DNA from: Planctomycetota bacterium | GTDB taxonomy: Bacteria; Planctomycetota; UBA1135; GCA-002686595 | Reading direction: 5' to 3' | Length of the DNA stretch: 64,000 nt | Assembly: GCA_020847695.1 (NCBI GenBank) | Contig: JADLBP010000211.1 | Coordinates: 62,001 to 126,000, forward strand | Shown: positions 42,740 to 51,412 of the stretch, in pieces | Position numbering within the stretch: position 1 is the stretch's first letter | Layout of the letters: every line of letters begins with the position of its first letter | The notes under the pieces: generated by a model | Seen by the model: only the letters and a program-made list of their open reading frames with translations | Databases searched by the model: none | Told to the model about the DNA's origin: nothing | Translations under genes and position numbers: made by a program

Positions 42740-43996
42740 ATGGAAGCCTGGCGTCGGACGCAGCGCGCGGTGTGGTTCGCCAACCTGGTCACCGCGGCGG
42801 GGATGATGAGCTTCCTGCCGTTCTTCCCGAGCCACTTGCAGGCGCTCGGTCTCGAGGATCGGGGTGAGATCGCGACGTGGGCGGGCGTGCTGTATGGCGC
42901 CGCACCGCTGTCCGCGGCGGTGATGAGCCCGATCTGGGGCGCGGTCGGCGATCGAGTCGGCCGCAAGGTGATGGTGTTGCGCTCGATGCTCGCGATCGCG
43001 CTGTTCGTCGGCGCGATGGCGTTCGCGACGTCGCCTTGGCAGATCCTGGTGCTCCGGCTGCTGCAGGGGGCGTTCTCGGGTTTCGTCGCGCCGAGCCTGA
43101 CGTTGGTCAGCGTCGCCGCGCCCGCCGATCGACAAGGCTCGATCTCCGCGTCGCTGCAGCAAGCGATGACGGTCGGCGCGGTCGCGGGCCCGGCGCTCGG
43201 CGAGTTCGCGCGCGCGCACGGCGGCATCCGCGCGGCGTACCTCGTCGTCGCCGCGCTCGCATTGCTCTCCGCCGGTTGCGTCGCGCTGTTCGCGCAAGAG
43301 CATGCCGGCCATCGTCGCGTCGCCGTGGTCGAGCGCGAATCGGGCGCCGACTCGCGCGGTCGCGCGAGTTGGCGCGGCGCGTTGCGAGCGAGCTTCGGCG
43401 ATCTCGCGGAACTGCGCACGAACCGCGCGTTGCGCGCGGCGGTCGTGCTGACGTTCTGGTTGCAGTTCGGCATGGGCGCGACGACTCCGATGCTCGAGCT
43501 CGTCGTGCAGGACTTCCCGAGCGACGCCGCGCACGTCTTGCCGCTCTCCACCGGCGCGTTGTTCAGCGCGGTCGCGATCGCGAACCTCGTGTTCCTGCCG
43601 TGGTGGGGTCGCTTCGGCGATCGACACGGGCACGCGCGGGCGCTGCTTGCATGCTCGTGTCTCTCGGGCGCCGTGCTCGCGTTGCACGCGCTGCCGCTCT
43701 CGTTCGACGGTCTGATGGCGATGCGCTTCGCGCTCGGCGCGGTGATGGCGGGCGCCGGTCCGCTCGCGTTCGGCGTCGCCGCGGCGGAGTCGTCGACCCA
43801 CGGCCGCGGCGGCGCGTTCGGCGTCGTGTTCGCCGCGCGCTGCCTCGCGGTCGCGATCGCCGCGGCGCTCGGCGGCAGAGGTTTCGGCTGGCTGGGCGCG
43901 CGTGGGCTCTTCCTGGTCGCAGGCGGGCTGGTGCTCGCGTCGGTCGCGTGGTGCGCGGCGCGGTCCCGCCGCACGAGACCGGTCGGCGCTCCGTGA
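42740..43996 (+). CDS. Major facilitator superfamily transporter, MdtG-like
   Basis: This is a 418-residue protein with about twelve hydrophobic segments. Start set at the ATG giving 'MEAWRRTQRAVWFANLVTAA', a typical N-terminus of MdtG-type drug exporters; a GTG 45 nt upstream is possible. MFS motif A 'GAVGDRVGRKVMVL' lies between helices 2 and 3 (~65-80), and a degenerate copy 'GRFGDRHGHARAL' lies in the second half. The motif-C-like 'GAVAGPALGEF' near residue 150 marks drug/H+ antiporters. Proton-driven export of a small molecule is the likely function; substrate unknown. No regulator gene is adjacent. Confidence 0.85.
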   Translation: MEAWRRTQRAVWFANLVTAAGMMSFLPFFPSHLQALGLEDRGEIATWAGVLYGAAPLSAAVMSPIWGAVGDRVGRKVMVLRSMLAIALFVGAMAFATSPWQILVLRLLQGAFSGFVAPSLTLVSVAAPADRQGSISASLQQAMTVGAVAGPALGEFARAHGGIRAAYLVVAALALLSAGCVALFAQEHAGHRRVAVVERESGADSRGRASWRGALRASFGDLAELRTNRALRAAVVLTFWLQFGMGATTPMLELVVQDFPSDAAHVLPLSTGALFSAVAIANLVFLPWWGRFGDRHGHARALLACSCLSGAVLALHALPLSFDGLMAMRFALGAVMAGAGPLAFGVAAAESSTHGRGGAFGVVFAARCLAVAIAAALGGRGFGWLGARGLFLVAGGLVLASVAWCAARSRRTRPVGAP

Positions 43997-43998
43997 AC

Positions 43999-44018
43999 TT
44001 ATCCACCGGCTTTCCACA
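43999..44018. promoter_or_regulatory. Two adjacent DnaA-box-like sequences
   Basis: TTATCCACC (43999-44007) matches the DnaA box TTATCCACA at 8 of 9 positions. CTTTCCACA (44010-44018) matches the relaxed form TTWTNCACA at all but the first position. They lie 11 bp apart in the same direction, just upstream of a predicted promoter. Confidence 0.4.
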
Positions 44019-44033
44019 ATCCGTAGTGGGGGA

Positions 44034-44061
44034 TTGTCAGGCCTGGCCCCGGCGGTAGTGT
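44034..44061 (+). promoter_or_regulatory. Promoter TTGTCA-N16-TAGTGT for the P-loop NTPase gene
   Basis: A near-consensus -35 TTGTCA (44034-44039) is followed after 16 bp by TAGTGT (44056-44061) and CGCGCC. The predicted leader is about 27 nt. Confidence 0.5.
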
Positions 44062-44094
44062 GTCGCGCCGACCCCCAGTTCCGCGGAGCAAGCG

Positions 44095-44781
44095 ATGCGC
44101 AAACCGGTTCGGATCTACTTCGTCGGCGCCCACTCGACCGGCAAGACCACGCTCGCGCGTTGGGTTCGCGACCACTACGACCTGCCGATGATCTCCGAGG
44201 TCGCGCGCGGCGTGCTCGCGGAGATGGAGGAGCGGCTCGATCAGATTCGTTCGAACCTGGACGTCGTCGATCGCTACCAGACGCAGGTCTTCGAGCGGCA
44301 GATCGCCGCGGAAGCCGATCACCAAGGCGCATTCGTCAGCGACCGAGCGTTCTGCAACCTCGCGTACGCGGCGCATCATTCGACCGTGCTCGCCGATCTC
44401 GCGCGCGATCGGCGGCTCGCCGACTACATGGCGTCGGTTCGTGAGGGCATCGTGTTCTTCCTGCGGCCGCACGCGGAGTTGCTCTCCCACGACGGAGTGC
44501 GCGCCGGCGTCGCGTGGGAGGAAGTCGTGCGCATCGACGGCATGGTCAAGTTCATGCTCGAGATGTTCGCGGTGCCGTACATCCCGGTCGAGTCGCTCGC
44601 GATGCAGGAGCGCGTGCGCCTGATCGAGCGCGTGCTCTCGCTCGCGGGCGTCGATCGCGCGCACGACGTGCAAGCGCCGATGGAATCGGTGCCCGCGCGG
44701 CGCGCGACGCTGCGCCCGACGCGCCGCGACGGCAATGGCGAGGGCTCCGGTCTTCGCAATTCCGAAACAGCGAGCCTCTGA
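44095..44781 (+). CDS. P-loop NTPase/kinase of the AAA_28 (NadR-like) type
   Basis: This is a 228-residue protein. Walker A is 'FVGAHSTGKTTLARWVRDHY' (~9-28), close to the NadR kinase-domain style ('GAxSTGKTT'). Other features are 'MISEVARGVL' (~33-42), 'VSDRAFCNLAYAAHHS' (~81-96) and 'GIVFFLRPHAEL' (~118-129), in the order expected for small kinases such as NadR or deoxynucleoside kinases. The C-terminal ~40 residues are Arg-rich and probably disordered. It could phosphorylate a nucleoside or nicotinamide riboside, but no substrate-specific residues can be named. It has its own promoter, preceded by DnaA-box-like sites, and the next gene is 174 bp away. Confidence 0.75.
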   Translation: MRKPVRIYFVGAHSTGKTTLARWVRDHYDLPMISEVARGVLAEMEERLDQIRSNLDVVDRYQTQVFERQIAAEADHQGAFVSDRAFCNLAYAAHHSTVLADLARDRRLADYMASVREGIVFFLRPHAELLSHDGVRAGVAWEEVVRIDGMVKFMLEMFAVPYIPVESLAMQERVRLIERVLSLAGVDRAHDVQAPMESVPARRATLRPTRRDGNGEGSGLRNSETASL

Positions 44782-44955
44782 GATCGCGCGGCGCGGGCTC
44801 CGCGGACTCGACTTCGTCGATTCGCCGGGCCATCGCTCCGCACATGGGCGGATAACGAGCGCGATAGTCCCGCGCGGCGCTCCCTTGCGGGTTGGAGCGG
44901 AGTGGATACCCTCCTTCGCTCTCCAAACGTCCCCGACCCATCCAATCAACGAGCC

Positions 44956-45741
44956 ATGCTGATCCTCCCGATCTTCCTCCTCAGCGTTCCGACCGAATCC
45001 GCCGCGACGACCAGCGCGGTCGACACCGCGCCGGTTTCCGTGCAAGACGCCGCGCAACCGGTCGAGCCCAAGTGGACCGGCGCCGTCAGCCTCGGTCTGT
45101 CGGTCTTCGACGGCGACACCGATACGCGCAGCGCGACCGCAACCGCCGACGCCGAGTACCGCCGCGAGCACGATCGCACGACGGTCGGCTTCTACTGGAA
45201 CTACCAACAAGACAAGAACGCGACGCCGTCGATCACGCAGCGTCGCACCGGCCTCAAGGCGAAGTACGACTACTTCTTCTCGAAGCGCACGTACGGTCTG
45301 GTCCAGGGCAGCGCGGAAGCCGACAAGGCCGCCGACGTCAAGCTGCGCACGACGATCGGCGTCGGCGCCGGTCATCAGTTCCTCGAAGACGAGGCGTGGA
45401 TCGGCTCGGGCACGTGGAAGGTCTCGGCGGAAGCCGGCGTCGCGCAGTTCGACGAGGACTTCAACGTCGCGCAGGACAGCGACTACATCACGGCTCGCGC
45501 GGCGTACTCCGCCGAATGGAAGGCGAGCGAGAAGTGGAGCCTCTCGCAGAACTGCGAGATCTTCCCGTCGCTCGAGGACTCGAGCGACCTGTTCATCAAG
45601 CTCGACACGCGCGGCAAGATCGCGCTGACGGAGAAGATGTTCGGCCAGATCCAGTGGCTGTGGACGTACGACAACACGCCGGCCGCCGGCCTGTCGCGCA
45701 CGAACGATCTCTACGCGCTGACGCTCGGTTGGAGCTTCTGA
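44956..45741 (+). CDS. DUF481/YdiY-like outer-membrane beta-barrel protein
   Basis: This 261-residue exported protein starts at the ATG giving '[19 protein letters not shown]', a short signal peptide; the track start upstream would bury it. The mature part opens with '[20 protein letters not shown]', the usual 'G(x)(x)LG(x)xxxxGNT(x)' pattern of YdiY/DUF481 proteins, followed by alternating strands ('[15 protein letters not shown]', '[15 protein letters not shown]') and a final aromatic residue ('TLGWSF'). Such proteins are salt- or acid-induced barrels of unknown transport role. Upstream 44782-44955 shows only weak promoter-like elements (TTGCGG, GATACC). mscL follows after 97 nt. Confidence 0.8.
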   Translation: MLILPIFLLSVPTESAATTSAVDTAPVSVQDAAQPVEPKWTGAVSLGLSVFDGDTDTRSATATADAEYRREHDRTTVGFYWNYQQDKNATPSITQRRTGLKAKYDYFFSKRTYGLVQGSAEADKAADVKLRTTIGVGAGHQFLEDEAWIGSGTWKVSAEAGVAQFDEDFNVAQDSDYITARAAYSAEWKASEKWSLSQNCEIFPSLEDSSDLFIKLDTRGKIALTEKMFGQIQWLWTYDNTPAAGLSRTNDLYALTLGWSF

Positions 45742-45838
45742 TCGCGACTTCCAGAGCGAGCATCCGTGCGTCAGGCGCCGGGTGCTCGCCGCACTTCCCA
45801 CGGAACCGTCCCATTCCCACCCAGCAGGAGTTCAAGTC

Positions 45839-46216
45839 ATGGGCATGATGCAAGAGTTCAAAGAGTTCGCCATGAAGGGCAACGTCGTCGACATGGCCGT
45901 CGGCGTCGTGATCGGAGCTGCCTTCGGCAAGATCGTGTCGTCGATGGTCAACGACATCATCATGCCGTTGGTCGGTCTGATCCTCGGCGGCGTCGACTTC
46001 ACGAAGCACGCGCTGTCGATCGACAAGGCGAGCGCCTCGCTGCAGACGCTGTCGGGCGAAGCCGCGATCAAGGCCGCGACCGACGCCGGTCAGTCGGTCG
46101 TGAAGTACGGCGCGTTCCTCCAGAACGTCCTCGACTTCATCATCGTCGCGTTCGCGATCTTCATGGCCGTGCGCATCATGAACAAGATGCGCAAGCAAGC
46201 GCCGCCCGCGAAGTAG
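45839..46216 (+). CDS. mscL: Large-conductance mechanosensitive channel MscL
   Basis: MscL releases solutes during hypo-osmotic shock. The start is the ATG giving '[20 protein letters not shown]', with CAGGAG ten nt upstream, 125 residues, the family's usual size. TM1 is '[20 protein letters not shown]' with the Gly/Ala gate pattern; '[17 protein letters not shown]' leads to the periplasmic loop. TM2 is '[19 protein letters not shown]', and the short cytoplasmic helix is '[12 protein letters not shown]'. It is convergent with the following minus-strand gene, with adjacent stops and no intervening terminator. Confidence 0.96.
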   Translation: MGMMQEFKEFAMKGNVVDMAVGVVIGAAFGKIVSSMVNDIIMPLVGLILGGVDFTKHALSIDKASASLQTLSGEAAIKAATDAGQSVVKYGAFLQNVLDFIIVAFAIFMAVRIMNKMRKQAPPAK

Positions 46217-47249
46217 TCAGTCCGGGAGCACCAGCGCGCTCCGCAGCGCCGCGGCCAACTCGCGCCGGACCACCGTCGGCGAGAGCGAGCTCGCAGCGAG
46301 ACAGCGGTTGTGCTCCTCGAATGCATCGAGCCCCTCGACCCCGAACCAGAGTTCGGGCGAGGGGCTCGAGCTGTCTTCCGCGCGCCATGCGAGCGGCGCG
46401 GCCGCGTCCACGCGCTCGAGTTGATTCAAGCGCGCCGCGAGCGCCGCGAGGTCCGGACGCGGCAGCCGTGCCGGCTCCGCGCCGTCGAACCACGAGCGCG
46501 TGCCGATCACGAAGCGGTAGTGCGTGCCGTCGGGCCGCGGCGCGACGGTCAGGATCCGATCGCGCGGCGTGGAGCCGAAGAGCGCGTGTCGGCCGGGCGC
46601 GAACGGCGCGTGCACGTCCTTCGCTGTCCAGATCGACCAGTCGAGATGCACCAGGTCGTCGCGCGTCGCGCGCGCGAGCTCGGCGCGGCCGCGCGCGAGC
46701 GACTGGAGCGCGTCCTTCCAGAGCTCGCGATGGAGCTCGAGCTCGCCGTCGAGCAACGCGGGCAGTCGTTCGACGAGCTCGCGCGCGGCGAGCTCCCAGC
46801 GCGCCCACGAGTCGAGACCGACGAACCGCGCGGCGAGCGGCGAGCGCTCGCGATCCGCGAACGCCGCGACCAGGGCGTCGAGCGCGACCGCGGCGTCGCT
46901 CGGCGCTTCGAAGAAGTCGCCGGCGGCGGCGGCGTCGAGCAGCGCGCGCTCGCGCGGCAACGCTTCCTCCGGCCGCAGGAACGCGAACAACGCGAGCACG
47001 CCGTCGGTGTCGTCGTGGTTGTTGACGACCACGCGAGCGTCGCCGATCCAGCGCGCGCGCTCGGCGGCCGGGAGGCGCGCGAACGCGAGCACGATCCCGG
47101 TCGACAGCGGCCTCTTCAACTCCGTCGGCGTGCGATTGCCCGGCCAGTGGCTCAGGTTCAAAATCGGGCGCGTCCCACGCGCCGTCGACGCTGACCACGG
47201 GCTCCGTTCCGAACGAGGGCCCGAGACGGAGCTCGAACGCGCCGCTCAC
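46217..47249 (-). pseudogene. DUF6687-like protein with an apparent single-base frameshift
   Basis: The gene probably starts at the GTG at 47249, overlapping the upstream TPR stop (GTGA), and reads 'VSGAFELRLGPSFG' then 'PVVSVDGAWDAPD'. The conserved continuation 'LNLSHWPGNRTPTEL', 'VVVNNHDDTDGVLALFAF' and onwards to the stop is in another frame. Removing one T from the T4 run (A4 at 47160-47163 on the plus strand) restores a single frame of ~343 residues. The pattern 'VxVDG ... LSHWPGxxTP ... NNHDDTDG' resembles DUF6687 proteins, of unknown function (family name from memory). If not an assembly error, the gene is inactivated or needs slippage. It is the last gene of the TPR operon. Confidence 0.65.
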
Positions 47250-48913
47250 TGCTTGCCGTCGCCGCCCTTGCGCTCGAGCTGCTTCTTCAAGAGCGCGAGG
47301 TTGTTCTTCGAGTCGCGGTGCGCGATCTCGATCGCCGCGCGATCGTCCGGCGACAGGTCCTTGCGCGCGAGCTCCGTCTCGGCGCACGCGAAGGCCTTCG
47401 CGTAGAGCTCGAGCGCGCGCTCGAAGTCGCGCTCGAGGTTGTAGTGCAGGATCACCGCGGTGTCGTTCAGGTAGTTCGGGTTCTCCGGCGCGATCGAGAG
47501 CGCGGTTTCGTACGCCGCGAGCGCCCGCTCCCAGAACCCGACCAGCGTCTCGTGCGGCGTGTCCTTCTTGGTGCGCTTCAGCGCGTCCGCGTGGTCGCGC
47601 AGGAAGAGCCCGAGGTTGTTCCAGTGACGGCCGACCTCGGGGCTGACGCGCGTGCAGATCTCGCAGAGCAACGCAGCGTCGAGGTTCAGCGCCTCGCCCT
47701 CGTGCTTCTCCGGATTCGCGCACCAGCCGACCAGGTACTCGATCTCGGCGAGCGTCATCTCCTTCGCGGCGGCGATCGCGGCGGTGAGGCCGTTCGGATC
47801 GGCGTCGGAGAACGTGCGCAGCGCGGCGATCGCTTCGGGGTACTCCTGCTGCGAGTAGCAGGCCTTGTAGACGTAGAACCACGAGTTGACGAACTCCGGG
47901 TTCTTCGCCAGCGTCGCTCGGAACGCTTCTTCGGCCTCGGGGTACTTCTTGCGGTCGAAGCGCGCCCAACCGAGCCACCAGAGCAACGTCGCTTCGCCCC
48001 ACGCGTCGTCGGGATGCGCGACGAACGCGGTCTTCGCGGCCTCGAGCACCGCGAGCAACTCGTCGGCGCCGAGCGCCTGGTACGCCGCGAGGTAGTCGAC
48101 GGTGCTCGGCGACGCGACGATCGCGGTCGTGTAGGCGGCGGTCGCCTTGTCCTTCGCTTGTTTCCAGAGCTGCGCGTTGCCGAGCTCCTTCGCGGCTTCG
48201 GCGCGTTTCGCGCGCGAGCCGAGGTCGTCCTGGCCGGCGAGCTCGGCGAGCGCGCGCTCGAACGACTCGACCGCGACGGTCCAGTGCGCATCGGCTTCCG
48301 ACTTGGTCTTCTCGTCCGCCTGCGCGGAGACGAACTGCGACATCGCGATGCGCCCGCGCAGCGTCAGCGCGTCGGGGCTCTTCGGCGCGACGGTCACCGC
48401 ACGGTCGATCGCCTTGCGCGCGCGCGGCAGATCCGGCGCGAACCACGCGGCTTCGGCGAGCGGCAGGAACGCGTCGCGATAGCGTTCGCCGTTCGCCGTG
48501 GTCGCGCGTTCGAGGAACGTGACCGCGTCCGCGAACTGTTGGCCGACGAAGCCGCCGGGGTTGCCGCCGGCGACCGCCTGTTTCGCCAGCTCGACCAGGC
48601 CGATGCCCATCACGTAGTCGACGTCGGGGCCCTTCGCGCCGGCGGCTTGCGCTTGGTCCGCCGCCGCGAGCGCGTCCTCGACCTGCCCGAGCGCGATCTG
48701 GGCGCGCAGCACCCAGACGCGGGTGCGGAACTGGTCGCCGTCGCGTTTCGCGGCGTCTTCGAACAGCGCCATCGCTTCGTCGGGCTTGCCCGCGTCGAGC
48801 AGCGCGCGCCCGCGCGAGATCAGCGCGTCGAGCGACTCCTGCTCGACGAACGTGACGGCGGTCGGCGCGGGGAGCGGAGCGGGAACGCAGAACACGAAGA
48901 TGGGAACGAACAT
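47246..48913 (-). CDS. TPR-repeat protein, exported
   Basis: This is a 555-residue protein. A short hydrophobic N-terminus ('MFVPIFVFCVPAPLPAP') suggests export. The rest is almost entirely helical, with recurrent tetratricopeptide pairs such as 'ALLDAGKPDEAMALFEDAAK' and 'YPEAEEAFRATLAKNPEFV'. TPR arrays are protein-binding scaffolds; no enzymatic domain is seen. Its C-terminal segment 'YLNDTAVILHYNLERDFERA' aligns well with 'ILNDVALIQVYYLKRDWERA' in the upstream TPR lipoprotein, so the two are paralogues. It follows that gene by 36 nt and overlaps the next gene (GTGA). Confidence 0.8.
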   Translation of the reverse strand: MFVPIFVFCVPAPLPAPTAVTFVEQESLDALISRGRALLDAGKPDEAMALFEDAAKRDGDQFRTRVWVLRAQIALGQVEDALAAADQAQAAGAKGPDVDYVMGIGLVELAKQAVAGGNPGGFVGQQFADAVTFLERATTANGERYRDAFLPLAEAAWFAPDLPRARKAIDRAVTVAPKSPDALTLRGRIAMSQFVSAQADEKTKSEADAHWTVAVESFERALAELAGQDDLGSRAKRAEAAKELGNAQLWKQAKDKATAAYTTAIVASPSTVDYLAAYQALGADELLAVLEAAKTAFVAHPDDAWGEATLLWWLGWARFDRKKYPEAEEAFRATLAKNPEFVNSWFYVYKACYSQQEYPEAIAALRTFSDADPNGLTAAIAAAKEMTLAEIEYLVGWCANPEKHEGEALNLDAALLCEICTRVSPEVGRHWNNLGLFLRDHADALKRTKKDTPHETLVGFWERALAAYETALSIAPENPNYLNDTAVILHYNLERDFERALELYAKAFACAETELARKDLSPDDRAAIEIAHRDSKNNLALLKKQLERKGGDGKQ

Positions 48914-48949
48914 GGCGGTCTCGTCGGAAGGGGAGGAGTTGGAGAGCTG

Positions 48950-51031
48950 CTAGCGTCGCGCTTCGAGCTCGTCGCACTGCTTCAGCCAGACATCGGTCAC
49001 TTTCGGCCGCGGATCGGGGCCGATCTCGACGGCGCGCTGGAACCACTTGCGGGCAGCGGCGACGTCGTGGTCGTGCTCGAGCGCGAGCACTCCGAGGTTC
49101 TCGTGCGCGTCGCCCCAGGCGTTCTCGAGCTCGAAGCGCTTGTCCTTGGCGAGCGTCGTGTCGGCGAGCTGGCGTTCGCCGAGCTCGACCGCGCGCAACA
49201 GCCACGCGCGCGCGCGCTCCCAATCACGCTTCAGGTAGTACACCTGGATCAGCGCGACGTCGTTCAGGATCCGGACGTCCTCGGGCGCGAGCTCGGCGGC
49301 CCGCTCGTACGCGGCGAAGCTCTGCTCGAAGAGGCGGGTCGCTTTCGCGCGCAGCGCGTCGGCCGCGCGCCCGAGCGCACGGCGCGAGGCTTCGTCGTCG
49401 GCGCCGGTGCGCGGGAGTTGCGCCGCCGCGCGCAGTTCCGCGAGACGCGCGGGATCGCGGATCTCGCCGCGCGACGCGCGCGCGAGGTCGTCCGCGTTGC
49501 CGGCGAGCTTGTCCGCGAGGTCGCGAGCGAAGAGCCCGGCGTTGTTCGCGAAGTCGAGGTTCCCGGGCTCGTACTCGAAGAGGCGCTGGAACGTCGCGGC
49601 GGCATCCTCGAGCGCACCGTCGCGTTGGAAGCCCGCGCCGACGTACGTCAGGCCGTCGACTCCCGAGCGCATGCGGCCCTCGATCGCGCAGCGCAGGCCG
49701 CCGGGGTAGAGCTCTTCCATCGACTCGAACGCGGCACGCGCGCCTGCGAGGTCGTTCGCGGCGAGCTTGGTCCAGCCGACGCCCGCGCGGCACATCGCTT
49801 CCCAGCCGAGCGCGGCGGACTCGAGGCTCGGATCGGCGCGGCGCGCGGCGGCGAGGTCGGCCTCGGCGCGCGCGTACTCGTTGACGCTCGACGCATCGTT
49901 CTTCGCGAGCGCGAGCTCGAAGCGCGTGACGCCGAGATCGAAACGCGCGCGAGCGAGCTCGGGATGCGAGCCGAGCACGCGCGTCATCGCCGCGGCGGCG
50001 GCCTCGAAGCCGCCGAGTTGCTGCGCCGCGCGCCAGAGGCCTTCGAGCAGCGCGGTTTCGGAGCTCGCGCGGTGCAGCCCGCGTTCGTACGCGCTGCGCG
50101 CTTCCTCGAAGCGGCCTTCGCTCTCCGCCAGCGCGCCGAGCTGCACCCAGATCCAACCGTCGGGCGAGTTGGTGCCGAGGTAGCGGGCGAGCGCGTCCTC
50201 GCATTCGACGCGCAGTGCGTCGGCTTCCGCCGATTGGTTGGCGCGCGCGAGGTAGTACGAGTCGAGCGCGGCGCGCGCCCACGTGCGCTCGCCGGGCTCG
50301 GCGAGCGGGCTCGTCGTGCCGCGCGCGTCGAGCCGGCGCAAACCTTCGCGCGCGAAGCGCAGCGCCTCGTCGGTCCGGCCGAGCGCGGCGGCCGCGCGGC
50401 TCGCGCCGAACGCCGCGGCCGGCTCGCCGTCGAGCTGCGTGAACGCGCCGAGCGCGCGCTCGATCAGCGCGGATTCACCGAGCTGTCGGCCCGCTTGCAA
50501 GCTCGCTTCCGCGAACGGCAGCAGCGTGTCCTGACGACCGGGCGCTTCGTGGCGGACGTCCTCGAGCAGCGCGACCGCTTCGAGCGCTTGGCCCGCGGCG
50601 AGCAGGCGGACGCCTTCCTGGAGGCGCGAGCCGACGATCAGCTCCTCGAGCAGGTCGCGCGCGGTCGCGAAATCGCCGTCCTCGATCGCTTGGATCGCCG
50701 CCGCGCGTTGGTCTTCGATCGCCGCGGGATCGGCGGGGGCCTGGGGCTCGGGGGCGGAGGGGTCGGTCTCGCCGGAAGCGGCCGGCGCGGTGGGGCCGAT
50801 CGGTGCGGCCGAGCTCTCCGCGGTGGGCTCGCGCGGCGTCTCCCGCGCGTCAGCGTCGTTCCGGCCGCTGCTCGGCTCGGTCGCGGCGAGCGCGGGCGCC
50901 GCGTTGTCCGCAGGGGCGCCTGCCGAGGCCGCCGGGTCGCTCGGTCCGCCCACGTCGGCGGGCTCGTTCGGCGTCGCGCGGCACGCCGCGAGCGCGGCGA
51001 AACCGATCAGACCGAAGCGCGCGACGTTCAT
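48950..51031 (-). CDS. TPR-repeat lipoprotein
   Basis: This is a 693-residue protein; the start is moved to the ATG giving 'MNVARFGLIGFAALAAC', an ideal signal peptide with lipobox LAAC, 27 codons inside the track ORF. A ~110-residue disordered Pro/Ala/Glu-rich linker follows, then tetratricopeptide repeats ('GRFEEARSAYERGLHRAS', 'QLGGFEAAAAAMTRVLGSHP') to the end. It is probably attached to a membrane on the periplasmic side as an assembly scaffold. A -10-like TACACT lies 43 nt upstream of the start. It heads a three-gene minus-strand operon with the second TPR protein and the frameshifted gene. Confidence 0.82.
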   Translation of the reverse strand: MNVARFGLIGFAALAACRATPNEPADVGGPSDPAASAGAPADNAAPALAATEPSSGRNDADARETPREPTAESSAAPIGPTAPAASGETDPSAPEPQAPADPAAIEDQRAAAIQAIEDGDFATARDLLEELIVGSRLQEGVRLLAAGQALEAVALLEDVRHEAPGRQDTLLPFAEASLQAGRQLGESALIERALGAFTQLDGEPAAAFGASRAAAALGRTDEALRFAREGLRRLDARGTTSPLAEPGERTWARAALDSYYLARANQSAEADALRVECEDALARYLGTNSPDGWIWVQLGALAESEGRFEEARSAYERGLHRASSETALLEGLWRAAQQLGGFEAAAAAMTRVLGSHPELARARFDLGVTRFELALAKNDASSVNEYARAEADLAAARRADPSLESAALGWEAMCRAGVGWTKLAANDLAGARAAFESMEELYPGGLRCAIEGRMRSGVDGLTYVGAGFQRDGALEDAAATFQRLFEYEPGNLDFANNAGLFARDLADKLAGNADDLARASRGEIRDPARLAELRAAAQLPRTGADDEASRRALGRAADALRAKATRLFEQSFAAYERAAELAPEDVRILNDVALIQVYYLKRDWERARAWLLRAVELGERQLADTTLAKDKRFELENAWGDAHENLGVLALEHDHDVAAARKWFQRAVEIGPDPRPKVTDVWLKQCDELEARR

Positions 51032-51412
51032 GCGGGGAGGGCGGGCCGCGGCGTGCGGACCGGGATGGAGGGGGAGTGTAGCCGACGCGAGTGGGCCGTT
51101 CACTCGCTCCACCGGCTCGGGCGCGCGCTCTAGCTCCGGCGAGCTCTCCGGTCACCCGTCGACGCGTCGCACGCTGGACTCCCGCTCGCGGCGAGCTCCG
51201 CGCGTGCGCTCGAGCCGCGAACTCGGCGGTCGCCCGGCCGCGGCGAGCGCGCCGGTCCCCAGCGGGCGACTCGAGCGCCCGACGTGACGCGATCGCGTGC
51301 GGGGCGGAAGAAGCTCCGCGCTCGCGCGTCCTGCACCTCCCCGTCGCGTTCGCTATCCTTCCCCGTTCCGCCGGGGGAGCTGCGCCCCGTTCTCCAGCCC
51401 GCGAGCGTTCCC
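51032..51412. other. Divergent promoter region between two lipoprotein genes
   Basis: These 381 bases hold no credible gene. A minus-strand TACACT at 51075-51080 (followed by CCCCC) is placed to serve the TPR operon. A plus-strand TATCCT at 51354-51359 is placed to serve the Ig-like lipoprotein, with a leader of about 47 nt. Neither has a convincing -35 box. Confidence 0.45.

Noticed and set aside
43999-44018. DnaA-box-like pair as a chromosomal origin
   Set aside because: Only two imperfect boxes, no AT-rich unwinding region, and no dnaA, dnaN or gidA-type neighbours.
46217-47161. TTG at 47161 as the start of the DUF6687-like gene
   Set aside because: The conserved VxVDG segment lies just upstream in another frame, and a GTG there overlaps the preceding stop, so a frameshift is the better explanation.
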